Positions 36,751 to 48,569 of a stretch of 64,000 bases of DNA are shown piece after piece (within the stretch, counting starts at the first letter, position 1; each line of letters begins with the position of its first letter). The notes below the pieces were generated by a model, which was given only the letters and a program-made list of their open reading frames with translations, made no database searches and was not told where the DNA came from. The translations under genes were made by a program, and so were the position numbers. Origin of the DNA: Paramarasmius palmivorus (lineage: Eukaryota; Basidiomycota; Agaricomycetes; Agaricales; Marasmiaceae); the NCBI GenBank assembly GCA_037176845.1, contig JAYKXP010000006.1, forward strand, positions 62,001 to 126,000. The letters run 5' to 3'.

Positions 36751-37963
36751 TCTGTGAGATTATTGGGGTGTTCTGTGACTCTTTCTCTTGAAATGTACGG
36801 TATTTGTAGCCCAATGAGAGCCGGAAGAGAATCAGATGTCCACTTGACCTAAACCCACTGGTCAGCAGATGCGTCTTGGGAGCATTGCCCTGAGCATATT
36901 TGAAAAGGAGTTTGGCAGGCATGGATTAGCATAATTATGGATGACTGAGGAGCGACGAGGACGAAAAAGGTGTCATATGCATGAACGTAGTAAGTAGAGA
37001 ATCAGATCAAGCTCAGCGCTCATAATGATACAAGGGTACTCGGGTCTTTACTATCTCAGGCCCCCAACATTATGCATGCGATTCGACCAAAGTAAATCCT
37101 TGAGCTCGTGAAGATTTTTCTGGGGTTCATTGATTCTCTTAGGAGCTAGTTCCGACAAGACGCTGGAAGATAGTAGAGATGTTGACATATGAGGTGAGTT
37201 GTGCTTTTGGCTGTTGGTGTATTTTCAATACAGACGATGTTTGTATAGTTGAAGCCAGAACATGGATCCCCATGTTGACGAATCAAGCTATGAAACTCGA
37301 CAAACCGGCCATTTTGCAAACATCGATAGAGCTCGTTCGGACGTCGCATACCTTCAATTCTGGTGAGTGGCCAGACCATGGTCGGTCTGTACATTTACTC
37401 ACCATTTGTATATCACCTCAAAAAGGCGTGGCCGTCTGCTTATACGATGCTACGTTTGCATTCCCTCAGCAAACAGAAAACTTCATTCCAATAAATTTTG
37501 CGTGTACAACTTCCAGTCAAAGATACCAGCATACACCTTGTTGAAATGTTTCTTCGACCACAAGGTAGCATCCATTTGCAGCTACTGACTTCCCTCCTTC
37601 CTCAAATATCAACGGCTCCCACTCCGTTTCCTATGGCCCCCTCGAATGTTCTGACGCGTTGAATCCGGTGGATGGCATGAAGCAAGTAGAAAGGGCTTGT
37701 GAAGATTCCACGCATTGATGTGATGTCGTTGATCGGGCGTGGGACACAATCCAACTTGAGGCATGGAAATACTGGACTAGGGTGTTTTGGAACTACGAAG
37801 ATGTTTCTCTAGATTTACTTGTACTATTTCCAGAGGTTCTGTTGTTATCGACTGGGCCTGCCAGGGTAAGGCACGCGTCGCCGAACATGGGCGATGGTCG
37901 AATTTGAAAGTCGCGTCTCTTGGACTGCAACCACCACCATCGCGCGCGTGAAAGGCGACAACA
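36751..37963. other. Intergenic, 1.2 kb
   Basis: Separates the ADH and the ubiquitin-like gene (divergent). A 121-residue plus-strand frame at 37179-37544 has no recognisable motif. Nothing else seen. Confidence 0.4.
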
Positions 37964-39478
37964 ATGCCCAAAGCTTCTTCGAATTCCACTTCCAAGTCGA
38001 CGAACAACTCGACGAAGTCCTCATCGTCCAAAAGTCGCATCCAAAAGTTAGTAATTTTCAAAAATGGGAATGACAGAAGGTCGTGGCACGGCAGGCTATT
38101 TCGACTTACTCGGTGTGTAAAGATACTATCTTATGGCCTGCATTGCTTACGAACTCTTAACTCCCAGGCAGCACTACTGGAGGCCAAGGCTTGTTTCCCT
38201 CAACTTGCGGCTCGACCAATAACCCTGCAAACGGACCAACTGGAGGTGTCGGATGGCAAAATGGTTGACATTACACCTGGGGCTTGGAGCTTGGTGTTGG
38301 ATGAAGTTTCAACTTTCCATGTGTTTGCTAGCAGCGATTCGCAACCAAATACAACCCCTTCGCCCGCGTCCAACTCCCGGACCGTACAAACGAGTAAGCT
38401 CCTCGCAAAATCCTCTGAAAATGAGACTCAACCTGTGCCCAGTTAGACTTACAGTCATGCACGGAGTCTACCCATCCATCGATGTGTATGTCAAACCCAC
38501 AACACAATTCCGCCACTTGATACGTGCCGTAGCTGCCAAATTCGGCTTTCTTTGCGCGGAGGATTTGAGGCTGACATATGATGGCGTCAGATTGGCTGAT
38601 TACGATACTCCTGCATGCTATGGTATGGAGAATGGAGATACTCTCCTTGCTATGAAGGACCAGAGAGGAGGTAAACCGGTCATATACCTCTTCTCGCCCA
38701 ACAAACGTGAATCCCGTGTGGAACTTTCGCTTGTCCCTGAATGGGAGTTCTCCGCCATTTATCCCGTTGTTCCGATTAAGAAATCTTCCAAAGGTCAACA
38801 TATCCACGGGTCTGTTCGGACTACTCCGGATGGACACCTGGAGGACCTTGCCACTGGGCTTGACGTTGCATATCTCTTCTGGGAAGCACAGTGAGTTTAC
38901 GATCGAATTGTCTGGAATCCAATGGTACCGTCTCCGCCCTTGAGAAACCAATCTCACCCCCTCCATCTCCCCGGTCCAACCAGGCAGCTTTCATTCCGAA
39001 TCAAGCTGCGCTCAGCCCATCCGATTCTGTGTTGCTTCATATTGCGGAAGTCCCAAAATATCTGGACAGATCCCTAATTGCACTAGGCCTACATACCGAA
39101 GCGCGTACCTCTTTCATCACGTATGTCCATTCCTTGACATGAAAGCCTTGTCACTCAATCATTGATTATCTCAGTTACTGGCTCCCTTCTTTACTCAAGC
39201 ACACCCATGTCGCGCTGCGTTACCTTCCGCAAGCCGCCTACGAACGCGCAGCTCCTTTGAGTGTTACACCTACCCCAGATGTCGTTACTCGCATCTTCAT
39301 GTTGTTTAAAGGTATTGATATCTCTGAGGAAGTTAGAGGGGATTGGACAGAATCGGAGCAAAGGGCACTGGAGGACGTGTCCTTGTGGCGTGTTATTGTC
39401 GGGGTTGATGTTGAGAGGGCCCTTGATAGCACACTCTTCCGTGTTTTGGAATGGGGTGGAATGGAGGTTCTGGACTAG
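37964..39478 (+). CDS. Protein with internal ubiquitin/SUMO-like domain and long C-terminal domain
   Basis: Uncharacterised. A Ser/Lys/Asn-rich N-terminus (MPKASSNSTSKSTNN) is followed by CFPQLAARPITLQTDQLEV and PGAWSLVLDEVSTFHVFAS. A ubiquitin-like fold then runs from IRLTVMHGVYPSIDVYV through FRHLIRAVAAKFGF, LRLTYDGVRLADYDTPACYG and MENGDTLLAMKDQRGG, where the order of strands, helix and the 'LxxYDGxRL' turn match Rad60-SLD/SUMO. Gly-Gly is followed directly by KPVIYLFSPNKRESRVEL and about 250 more residues (YLFWEA, VLLHIAEVPKYLDRSLIALG, VVTRIFMLFKGIDI, stop at 39478). The splice at about 38392-38443 (a|tt) joins the N-terminal part to the fold in phase; the intron near 38892-39015 is less certain. 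No catalytic motif seen. Confidence 0.75.
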
Positions 39479-42244
39479 TGTTGTCGGCGGAATCTGTGGT
39501 GGATATCTATTTGGCTACTTCATCTGTAATTTTCATCTATGGATACCTTTCATTAGTCTGAAATGCGTCGGAGATAGCCTTCATCGGCTCACAGATGAAG
39601 ATTCAATTCTTGTGGTCTCGTCGCCTCGGGACTCCGGAGGGACAGGGCGAGCAACAAAAGACGTCGGACATTGTGTCACTGTGATTCAGGCCATTATTTG
39701 ATGTATTGAGTGGCGACAACTTCGAATTCTCCTGGATCGTAATCGATATCCTTTCTTGTCGGTTCCGGAGTGATGAAGATGGTGCCTATCTGGATTGGTA
39801 AATTTGGGTTTCTATCTATACGCTATTCGCTACACCTCTCTGCTTCGCAATCTACTCGAGCAACTGAACTGGTTCAACAAATTGGCTTCCTCGATTTCCT
39901 CGCCGCAGTGGTGCTTTATCGGCACCTTGCGCCACCCAGAATTATAGCTTTGGTGGCTCACCATGTATTCGATTCGCAAAGTCCCTGACATGTATACAAA
40001 TGACGAGGCGGCGTTATTAAATGGCTAACAACCTTAGATAGAAGTAGAGTCAATACTGTTGTCAAAGGCCACCGCGGAAATAACATTCGAGTCCACCTGA
40101 TTGGCATAAAGTCATTCCAGGTCGTTGTAGACCATGAGCATAGGACGAAGTCTCAGACGTCGAGAGAACTACCTGAACTTGGCCTCTGCCCTCTTATTCA
40201 TGAGATTCTCAAGAGTTCAGCGTCGCGCAATTCTGCACGAGTGTAGTAGCCAAACAAGTCTGAGCATGTACCCGTCATCTGGTAACGATGCACAACGGAG
40301 GTGAACCACAACACACAAGGTTGGTACGCGCTCTACTCGAATCCGACCACATATAACTGTGCGCGTCCCGCTGAAGGCGTCGAAAATTTCCCGACTCGTC
40401 CTACATCCCATACATTGGATATCGGCTGAGTTCCCGACCACCGAAGTATGATCAAGGACTTACAACGCGCTGGGCGCTGGCTCAACCTGTGTAAGGCTTG
40501 CCCAAAGACGATTCTCCCGAAATGCATTTGTGCATCATATGAATCAGCTCTTATCACAAAGCGCCCGACGTCACTATCAGGACACAAGCAGTACACAAGA
40601 AAGTGCAGAAGAACGGCCCATATCCAGTACATATCACGCGTTAGAGAGCCTATAGTAAGCATGCGAGAACACGCCGCGTACTGGATCAGAAAATGATTAA
40701 TGAAGTTGCACTGGATCAGAATACTTGGCAGAAGTGTTGAAACATATCCACGTACTCTCCGCAATGGCTGCCAAAAATATGAGGGTGATTCACACAATCC
40801 TCACCCACGCAACCCACTGCAACCTAGATATTCGACTGGATCAGCGGGTTGATGCAGAAGCCGAGTAAAATTTCATGGACATTCTGCAACACAAATAGTT
40901 TTCAACATGCAACTTTACGCTGAAAGGGGACAAGCTGGTTCCAAGTAGGCAAGGCACCTAACGGAAGTTAATGACCCCAGTATGCGACAATGATGGACTC
41001 GAACGAAAACGTAATTCGTGTGACTGGATTGGTAGACTTACTCTATTCTCATTCAAGGAATGCCCGCGCCTAGAAGAGATATTGGAGCGGCAGGGACATA
41101 CTCCGCCGGTTGGAACCACTAGCCGGGAACGCATCCATCTGGCGTCAACAAGCGCTGGTCCTAGTGATTGACAGGGGCAATTGACTTGCAGGGCAGAATG
41201 TCCTAATCCGAACAGCAATCATTGATGTATCTGTAGGAACTAGCAAGTGAGAAATCTAGATGGTCCCGCACGTTACGGGGGACTGCCAGAGCGCTGACCC
41301 CTCAAAGACGTCAACACTCCAGGAGCGTCGAACTGTATTGTTGAACGCTCTGTAGCGAGCCCTGCGTTTCCAGCACAATGCTGCCAAGGAATCACTATTT
41401 GTGTGAGACATCCTCTGGGTTTTAGAGATAAAGGGAAAGATGCCCACCGTTTGTATGTATATTGATCTATCCTGAACTCGGATGTACCGGTGGGTCGGAT
41501 GAAGGGATGAACAGGGTGTTTACGGCACGTATGAACTGAGTTCTACAAATCAGGCCTGGAATATTTACAGTAGTCAGTATGTTACTGTATCAGAGCGAGC
41601 TGAGATAGATTCTATCACTCACTATTGAAGCTTCCGTCGACGGATTATATCATATCTTCGACCGCAGAAGCCCCACTATTCTGTATCTTCACGAAATGTG
41701 ATAGATGCGCCGGCATGAGTTACTGCTCTCATTCTCGACCCCATGACCCCAACTAAGTACTTGTGGAGGCTATGAAGATGTCAACACGAAAAAATCAAGA
41801 ATGATGGACCTCATTGGTTTGTTCCCAACTGTAAATCACAGTCGCTAACGAGTACTTTGTCCAAGCAAACGAGCAAACCAGGCTGTGACTCGCATGAGCC
41901 AGTTTCGATTTCATCCCACGGGAAATTTGGAAGTTCCGAGGTGCCTCGGGCGCTTTTATCGAGGCAATGAGCCACATCCGTGTCCTTCGGTTTTGTTCGC
42001 AGGAAGGGCGCGCTCGAGGCCTGAAGTGATACCCTTCTGTAGCAAAGAAAAAACTCGCGAAAGTTGGGTAAATATGCATGTAGACACCCAAGTTGAGCTC
42101 GCAACACAATCTATTTCGATACTCTAGAGTACAGCTTCAAGGGTCTGAGAACTATCTCGGACGGAATTAGAAGTCACTCTGGGACAAGGTGACGAAGGGC
42201 TTACAGATCCATTGCTGGCTAGCCGCATAAAGCTAGCTCCAAAT
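39479..42244. other. 2.8-kb stretch without recognised genes
   Basis: Open frames here are short and mutually overlapping; the longest (154 residues, minus, 40333-40797) lacks any motif and reads through unlikely composition. No repeat family or RNA gene seen. Could hold UTRs of flanking genes or a decayed element. Confidence 0.4.
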
Positions 42245-43326
42245 TCATCCTCCCTGCAACGTCCATGAGAAAATCTCCTTTCCGATTTTTACACCAACCC
42301 GTCGTACATCAAAGATTCCAGTTTTTGAAGATAGAGTGGTTTTGTATCTATCATTCAAAGTGGCCGGCAGCGACTCAGGAATGCATAGAATCTTTGGAAA
42401 ACTCGTGGGGGATACCGAGGTAATACTGTCGATGTCTTCCTCGCACGTTTGGTTTGGGTCTGCGGCGCCCGACGAAAGATCAGGGTTCGTCTCATGAAGA
42501 GCTGATGTTTGGGAAGTAGTGCCATGGGACGTGGGGTTGAGGAGTGCCCATGCAATAGATGAGTGATACCGAGGATCAGAATAGTAGACTTTCTGACGCA
42601 ACATTTGCAATGTCGGTGTTAATCCATCCGAAAGAGCCTTCAGCTAGGGAAATTATTTCAAAAACACTTAGATAGCATCGAGGGACTGTGACGGACCTCG
42701 TTATGCCCCCCACCAATATCCAATGCCAGGAACGACCTGGTCTTTTCGTCATTCGTCAGAACGGAGAGTGAGCTGAAAGAGGCTCTGAACCTGCTTTGCG
42801 TCAGAAAGCATTACAGCGATAGCACAGCGAACATACCAGGCGTTCGAATGGGCGATTTGCTTGATGCAGCGTTTGAATTCTTCTCTCTGATATGCCCGCA
42901 AGAATATAGGACGCGATAGTGATATGTGGAGCTCGACATGTTTACTGGGGGATTGTTCAGTATCTAGTCCGGACAGAGCTTGTAATTGGGGCACGCTTTC
43001 CTTTGCGGTATCGAAAATTTGTTGGAGAAGCCGATAAGTCTGGGAGTTCCTTTCGAAAATTATGGGAATATAGACATGGGTAGCCCACTGCCCATCAACA
43101 TGTGGAGTACTTCGAAGTCTGCCCTGATGCTTTGCTGGATCGTCTACTGGTGCTGGGACCATCATTGCTGGAGAGAGTTGAGGTAGTCTTCTGAAGAAAA
43201 CCAGTCAATTGCCTTGACTCCAAGAAGAAAAAAAGAACAGACACACCGCTTCTTGAGCACTTCCCTCGACTTTGGCCCTTCGTCATCGGAGCTCTCGTAT
43301 TCTACCAGAGCATTAGCCCTCTTCAT
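42245..43326 (-). CDS. USB1: U6 snRNA 3' phosphodiesterase (2H family)
   Basis: Trims and modifies the 3' oligo(U) tail of U6 snRNA in the nucleus. Both 2H-phosphoesterase motifs are present: HISLSRP (first HxS) and HSSIAWALL (second HxS). Family context: DGQWATHVYIPIIFERNS at the start of the fold and RSFLALDIGGGHNELKALSD before the second motif. The N-terminus MKRANALVEYESSDDEGPK is acidic and nuclear-protein-like. The C-terminal half carries a variable insert (residues about 215-260, Ser/Thr/Asp-rich) before FDVRRVGVKIGKEIFSWTL. Four or more exons; start at 43326 is the first Met in frame. Both catalytic His and Ser pairs are intact, so activity is expected. Confidence 0.9.
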
Positions 43327-43553
43327 GGCAGCTTCATAGATTCAGGGGTACGATTTCGAAAGGGTGGAAAAGAGGAAGAAAGTCTATGCTTAGGCGACAC
43401 GATCACGCACAAACCAGCCTGAGCGCTGAGCATTGCCGTAAGCCGAATGGGCGTGCATATGCTCATTCACATTCCGAAAACTCTTATTACTAGTACTACA
43501 TCATACAAAACCAGTAATTGTACCATCTGAATCGAGACATTGAACTTGGTAAT

Positions 43554-44276
43554 TTAAACCACTTGCAAAATCTTGTTGTCCGGTCAGTCAGCGTTATCGT
43601 ATTCGTCAGGTCGGAGTGCTCACTTTTCCATCCTCAACACGGAAAATCCATCCGGTAACCTTAGTGCCCTTCAGAACTAGCGGATGGTTCTGTAACCATT
43701 GTACATCCTCCTTGACACTCTCTTCCAAATTTCCGAATTCCAGGAAATCGATATGGTCAATCTCCGTCTTGCTTGGATCGATGTCCAGATCTTTCTTGAC
43801 GATATCCTGGAGTTGGTTGGTGGAGAATGTCAACATTCCACAGTCAGTATGGTGGAAAAGCGCAATCTCGCGTGTGCCCAGAAGGCGCTGGGAAATGATG
43901 ATGCTTCGCAACGCGTCTTTGCTGTGGATATGATCAGCTGGGCAGAAGAGAATACGCTTCTTGGTGAATGATATACTCACGCACGACCTCCAGCATTTCG
44001 GACGACATGGGCTTCTCCTTGTTGGATTCCAAGAGACGTCAAAGTGCTGGTGTTATACCCGTGAACATGTGCAAAGCAAGCGCATCCCAGCAGGTGCTTA
44101 CTCGATTCTGGCATCCATGCAAGTCACTGGATAAGGCTTCAGCGCTATGAATAGTATGGCGTGAGTAAAGTCTCACCGATGAGAAGTTTCTTAGCAGGAG
44201 GCAGAGGGAGGTTCGGTTTATGCAACTCTTGCGCATACTTCTCGTTGTTCTTGACGAATTCTTGATGTACAGACAT
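43554..44276 (-). CDS. Beta-class carbonic anhydrase
   Basis: Zinc enzyme interconverting CO2 and bicarbonate. Zinc and active-site residues: LLIVTCMDARID (first Cys with Asp-Arg), then IALFHHTDCGMLTF (His and second Cys). NAGGRAKDALRSIIISQRLL is the conserved helix after the first site. About 165-230 residues, the short fungal form related to bacterial beta-CAs of the 'HHTDCGM' type. Start MSVHQEFVKNNEKYAQELH at 44276. The last exon is tiny (five codons, ILQVV, stop at 43554), joined by donor GTGAGC at 43621-43626. No obvious transit peptide, so probably cytosolic. Confidence 0.9.
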
Positions 44277-44695
44277 GGCTAAAAACGGACTATCTCTGTT
44301 CGGGATGCTCTTTCCTCGTCTCTGCCTTTATATCTGATGATAGGGGGGATTGCGCGATACGAGCTCTCAAGTCGCAATCGCGCTGGAATCGCGTCATTGT
44401 CACTTGCCTTTCAGCTGACTAGGCATTTGACCAAATTAGTGGAGTAGATAGATAGCATTGATGATTGACCGATGGAATAGCTCGGCAGTCAAGACCGCTA
44501 CTGGGAAAACCGCCCTTCGAGAGAGGTATGGTCATGCGAGAGAGAGCGCTGCTAATTCAAACAAATAGTAAGTCTTCTGACACTAGTTCCGAGACCCCGA
44601 CCTTGATTCAACAAAGCATATAGATACAATTTCTTAGACACTGCATTGCTACATTCGACATTTTCCTTCGTTCATTTCGGTTCCTCTCTTGCGAA
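44277..44695. other. Intergenic between carbonic anhydrase start and glyoxalase end
   Basis: Carbonic anhydrase promoter region, 419 bp; contains a TATA box close to the start. No gene seen. Confidence 0.4.
44325..44332 (-). promoter_or_regulatory. TATA box of the carbonic anhydrase gene
   Basis: TATAAAGG on the minus strand, about 50 nt upstream of the start codon at 44276. Assigned by sequence and spacing only. Confidence 0.45.
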
Positions 44696-45457
44696 TCAAA
44701 GTTCCAGAACGCCTGGGACAACCTCAATCCAGTAACTGGAGGCCACTTTTAGAGAGGCTCAATTATCTCAAGTAAATCCACTTACCCATCGGGGTCCAGA
44801 ATAAACGCGATGTGCCTCATTTTTCCCTCACTGGGCTTCTTCTTGAACGTCACACCAAGCTGCTCGAAACGTTCACAGGCCTTTTCAACATCGTCAACTG
44901 TGATAGCAATGTGGCCAAACCCTCTCCCAGGATCTGTGTTCCCGCTTGCATAGCCTTTGAAGTCGGGATCGCTCTCCGTGCCGTGGTTATGGGTGAGTTC
45001 GAGAACGCCTACAATTAAGTACTATGTAAGAAACCTAGGACATAGAACTAGCTGAACCGCACCTTCCCGAGCAAATCTGGACTTTTCTTTCTCTTCAGCG
45101 GACATAGAGCTGTGTTTTCCATCCTTGTCGAAAGCTAGGAAATATAGAGTGAAATCGCCCATGTTCTTCTCTAGAAAAAAGATATCGGATCAGTCTGTTT
45201 ACACCACGGAACCATTGCCAATAGTACCTGAGAGGAGGTCCATTCCGAGAATCTGAAACCGATTTTTGTTAGAGGAACCAAGGGGCTCGATAAGAGAAAG
45301 ACATACACGGGTATAAAAATCGAGAGAGATCTTGGGGTCTTTCACACGAATCATCGTGTGGTTGAACTAGTAACGACGCCATATCACTGTCAGCTTGATG
45401 AGAGCCCAGCAGGGTGGTCCCTACCTGAAAGCTAGCAGTCTCTGCTGTACGGGGCAT
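44696..45457 (-). CDS. GLO1: Glyoxalase I (lactoylglutathione lyase)
   Basis: Isomerises the methylglyoxal-glutathione adduct to S-lactoylglutathione; cytosolic detoxification. About 175 residues, single-domain form. Segments in order: [19 protein letters not shown] with metal-ligand His region, [37 protein letters not shown] (second ligand Glu and the NHG loop), [19 protein letters not shown] (third ligand His) and, across the last intron, [16 protein letters not shown] (fourth ligand Glu in YWIE). Five exons with introns of about 50-80 nt; the last begins after CTCCAG near 44735. Start at 45457 is the only suitable Met. All four metal ligands appear intact. Confidence 0.92.
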
Positions 45458-45787
45458 TGTTGTCGAGAGAGGTGAGAAGGAAAGGTAGACAAACTGACAT
45501 CACTGCTGGACACTGTGATCTTAGTCAGGCATCTCGTGACCGCGACGTCGGTCCGGAGAACTCAACCAAGTGCACTGACAAGGCATAGTATTAGAAAGTA
45601 CACGAGTGAAAGGGTCATCGAGAGCGCCATTAATTCCAGCGATATCTGTGTAGATAATAAGAGAGCGCCAAAGGATCAACATACATACGGAAGTCTGGCA
45701 CCACGCCGCATACATAACTATGTAAGTAGGGTAGATACTGGGAGGGGTAAATACTGGGAGGGGTAAATACCAATCTAAGTGAACCTA
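45458..45787. other. Intergenic between GLO1 and the DUF1917 gene
   Basis: 330 bp, contains the GLO1 promoter and a 16-bp tandem duplication at 45735. No gene seen. Confidence 0.4.
45735..45770. repeat. Two exact 16-bp tandem units
   Basis: atactgggaggggtaa occurs at 45735-45750 and again at 45751-45766, followed by atac. It is a recent-looking slip duplication just past the stop of the DUF1917 gene. Confidence 0.9.
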
Positions 45788-46547
45788 TTATTCATAGTAG
45801 CGATTGCAGTTGATACCCCAAGGATTCCTTCTATAAATCCCCAGATAGGTGTACGCATCCATCTTGAATCCAATTGGATACGTGACCCCGATCGTGCGTA
45901 AAGAGTTCCTAACTCCCATCACTTCTTCCAAGTCACCGAAATTCTCCACATAGACACAGATAACATGCTGATTATCCCCCTTATTCGGCGACACCTTTGC
46001 TGAACCTTTGCCACGATGCAAACAAATGAGTCGGACGACATCTGCCCAAAGCTCATCCACCTCGGTTGTTTTACAGAACATCATCCACTTGCCAGCAACG
46101 ACATTGTGAGACTGAGCAAGCTGATCAAGAGTGTGCACGGTCAAGGAAATATTTCCCGCTTGTCTGTGAGAGGCCGCGAGAATGTCGAAGGAATCTCTCA
46201 TCGCGTCGATCGCGTCACTAGATGGTGCAGGCTGGACTGGTCCACAGGAAACGGAGATCCAATCGCACTGGGAGTTTGAAGTTTGACTGGGTGCATAACG
46301 AGACGTGAAATCGAGCACGATGTTCGCGTGGTCGCTATCCGGAGCGAAACTGAACGCGACATAGTTGTCCAACGTGTGCGAAACGTTGCGCAGGGCTGGA
46401 GGCTAAGGAAGATCATAAAGAGGAGATACTAAGCTCAATTTCTTTCATTCGAATGGGCAAGCTTACAGAATAGGGCTGCAGAGGACTTGTGCCATTGTCT
46501 TGCAAGCTTGAGCAGAAGCCGCTAGCGGAACTGTCTTGCAATTGCAT
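45788..46547 (-). CDS. DUF1917 / UPF0696 (C11orf68-like) protein
   Basis: Family of unknown function with an eIF4E-like fold. Two exons joined by donor GTAAGC near 46466 and acceptor CTTAG near 46404: MQLQDSSASGFCSSLQDNGT leads to PPALRNVSHTLDNYVAFSFA. Family hallmarks follow: NVVAGKWMMFCKTTEVDELW, GSAKVSPNK, HVICVYVENFGDLEEVMG and YPIGFKMDAYTYLGIYRRN, with stop at 45788. The KMDAYTYLGIY block is the most conserved part of DUF1917 proteins. About 245 residues. No targeting signal. Divergent from IWR1, 443 bp between starts. Confidence 0.85.
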
Positions 46548-46990
46548 GCTTGACTACAGGAGCGGAAAAGAAAGAAAGAAGCGTCAGGAAATCATTTTGT
46601 CCAAAGGGTCGAGCCACATACCATACTGTGGAACAGAGCAAACGAATTAGAATCTGGCAGACCCTGATACTGTAGCATGTTCTAAGCGCGTTCAAAGCTG
46701 GTTCAAAGTAGCGAAAATTGCAGATGATGGTGTAAAAGAAAGGTATGCCACCTAGACGCATCACGAGCTTCTCAAGCGAAGTCATCGGCAGCCTGGGGGC
46801 TTCTGGTTTAATTTCCCAAAAATTTCGAGGGCATCGGCGCCACGGTGAAGGAGCGGTCCAAGGTCCGGTGGGAACACCAAAATGGGCAATACTTTACCTA
46901 ACAATGACGCGCTTCCACGGTCACGGATTTCACAAATTTCTCGCTAATTCTCCTTCCTTCTGCACCATCACCATCTCCTAGGTCCACCTC
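46548..46990. other. Divergent promoter region DUF1917/IWR1
   Basis: 443 bp between two start codons on opposite strands; likely holds both promoters. No gene seen. Confidence 0.5.
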
Positions 46991-48269
46991 ATGAACGCGC
47001 AACCACCGCAAGAAAACCAAAACCCTTACACTATTCTTCGTATTAAGAGAAAGCGAAACGAAGAACCTCTCGATGCTCTTGGCAAGTATAGAGCATCCAT
47101 CATTATCTGGTCATGATACTCAACTTGGACCTTGCAGTTGTCGAAACAGAATCTGGCCTACCAAGGAAACGGACAAAGAGTAGCAAAGGAGTCTTTCAAT
47201 TTGCGCAAACAGTAGAGGACGCGGTATGGCAAGATGAAAAACGGCAAAGGGAGATGCAGGTCAGTAGTCACCTCTGTCAACATCCCCCACATCGTCTCCA
47301 ATTCTCCTTCAGGAACAAATATCTCGACTAGCCCGAGGAGAAAATCTCGAATCAGCTAATCCGTTGTCTTCTTCAGCTACTCCGCCTTCTCCAATCAAAC
47401 CATTCCAACCCAATGATCCAAATCGGAGATACACTATAGTTGAACGCGAGCCACCCCTTCAATCCCAATACGACCCCACACACCCGTATGTCGCGATACA
47501 TATATAAGTCAAGTCCTCATCTAAATATATCATGCTATAGACCACCTGTCCTATCCGCGAAAGAACTGGAAGCCCAGAAAGCCAACCCCGATTTCAAAAT
47601 GTATGATGCAGTTCTATCCGAACAGCACGACGAGCCCGCAGACGTCGATCCGGCCTTGGAGAAAATAATGCCACTCTTAGAAGCCTATCTAAAAAGTACG
47701 TCCGGTTTGGTTCTCAAGCAGTCAGCGACCTAAATCTTCCGCATCTAGTGGAGAACTCTCAATCAACGAACACCACCTCTCAGAAATCAGAAGACGACTA
47801 TGTGTGGGACATTTTCTACCACAGGCCGGGTCCTCATCAGCAATGGACACAGACTGCAACTGTCGGCACTGTGTAAGTACATCTAACCGAACAATGGCAG
47901 TTTGGCTTAAACTTCTTTTAGCACAGGTCTCCCGCCTCTCGGCGATGAAGAGACAGATTCAGGATCTGATGACGAGGTTGTTGACGAAGCCGACGAGGAT
48001 TCCAATGGTATGCATCTTGGTTAACCTTTGCGACAGAATCTTACGACGCATCGGCAGCTGAGGAATACTACAAAAATGACTACCCCGACGAAGATAGCAG
48101 CGATAGTCATTGGGACTCGGACTCAGATAGCGGTGGGTGTCTGCGTTGCTCCTGGCACTAGTTGATCTTAGAACTCACTGTTGATTTAGATGAATTTCAT
48201 GAACATTCCGATCACGACGAAGTAGTCCATTACCTAGAAGACGGGTCTGATCACGAATGGAGAGACTAG
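46991..48269 (+). CDS. IWR1: RNA polymerase II nuclear import factor Iwr1 (SLC7A6OS family)
   Basis: Iwr1 binds assembled RNA polymerase II and carries it into the nucleus via importin alpha. The N-terminus MNAQPPQENQNPYTILRIKR with KRKRNEEPLDAL is the usual basic NLS-type start. A linker contains RKRTKSSKGVFQFAQTVED and RRYTIVEREPP. The Iwr1 domain reads DDYVWDIFYHRPG, TVGTVTGLPPLGDEETDSGS and EEYYKNDYPDEDSSDSHWDS, then an acidic tail ending HEWRD, stop at 48269. At least seven short exons; the acidic core is split by introns at about 47875 and 48008. Overall length about 300 residues, in line with the family. Confidence 0.88.
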
Positions 48270-48569
48270 GCATGTGTGGCGTCGACAACGATCTCATCTC
48301 TATACCGAATGTTCTCTCCGATGACCATGACTTAGTCTGACTAATGGGCAATACTCAGTGTACTGCCTCAATATCTCTCTCTACAGGGTTTAATCGCTCA
48401 ATCTGTGCACGGAAGGACTTATTTTTCATGTCATAATAATCTTACATCGCCCATGATGTTTTATGTACCATTAGATATATCATTAGCGCTTCCATTCCTG
48501 AATCCTATCATCGTTCCCAAACCCGAATTTAAGCCTTACGTTCAGAGTGATCCTACACGTTCAAATGCG

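Noticed and set aside
40333..40797. A 154-residue minus-strand frame in the 39.5-42.2 kb gap
   Set aside because: Composition is unlike neighbouring proteins, no domain, and overlapping frames are of similar length on the other strand.
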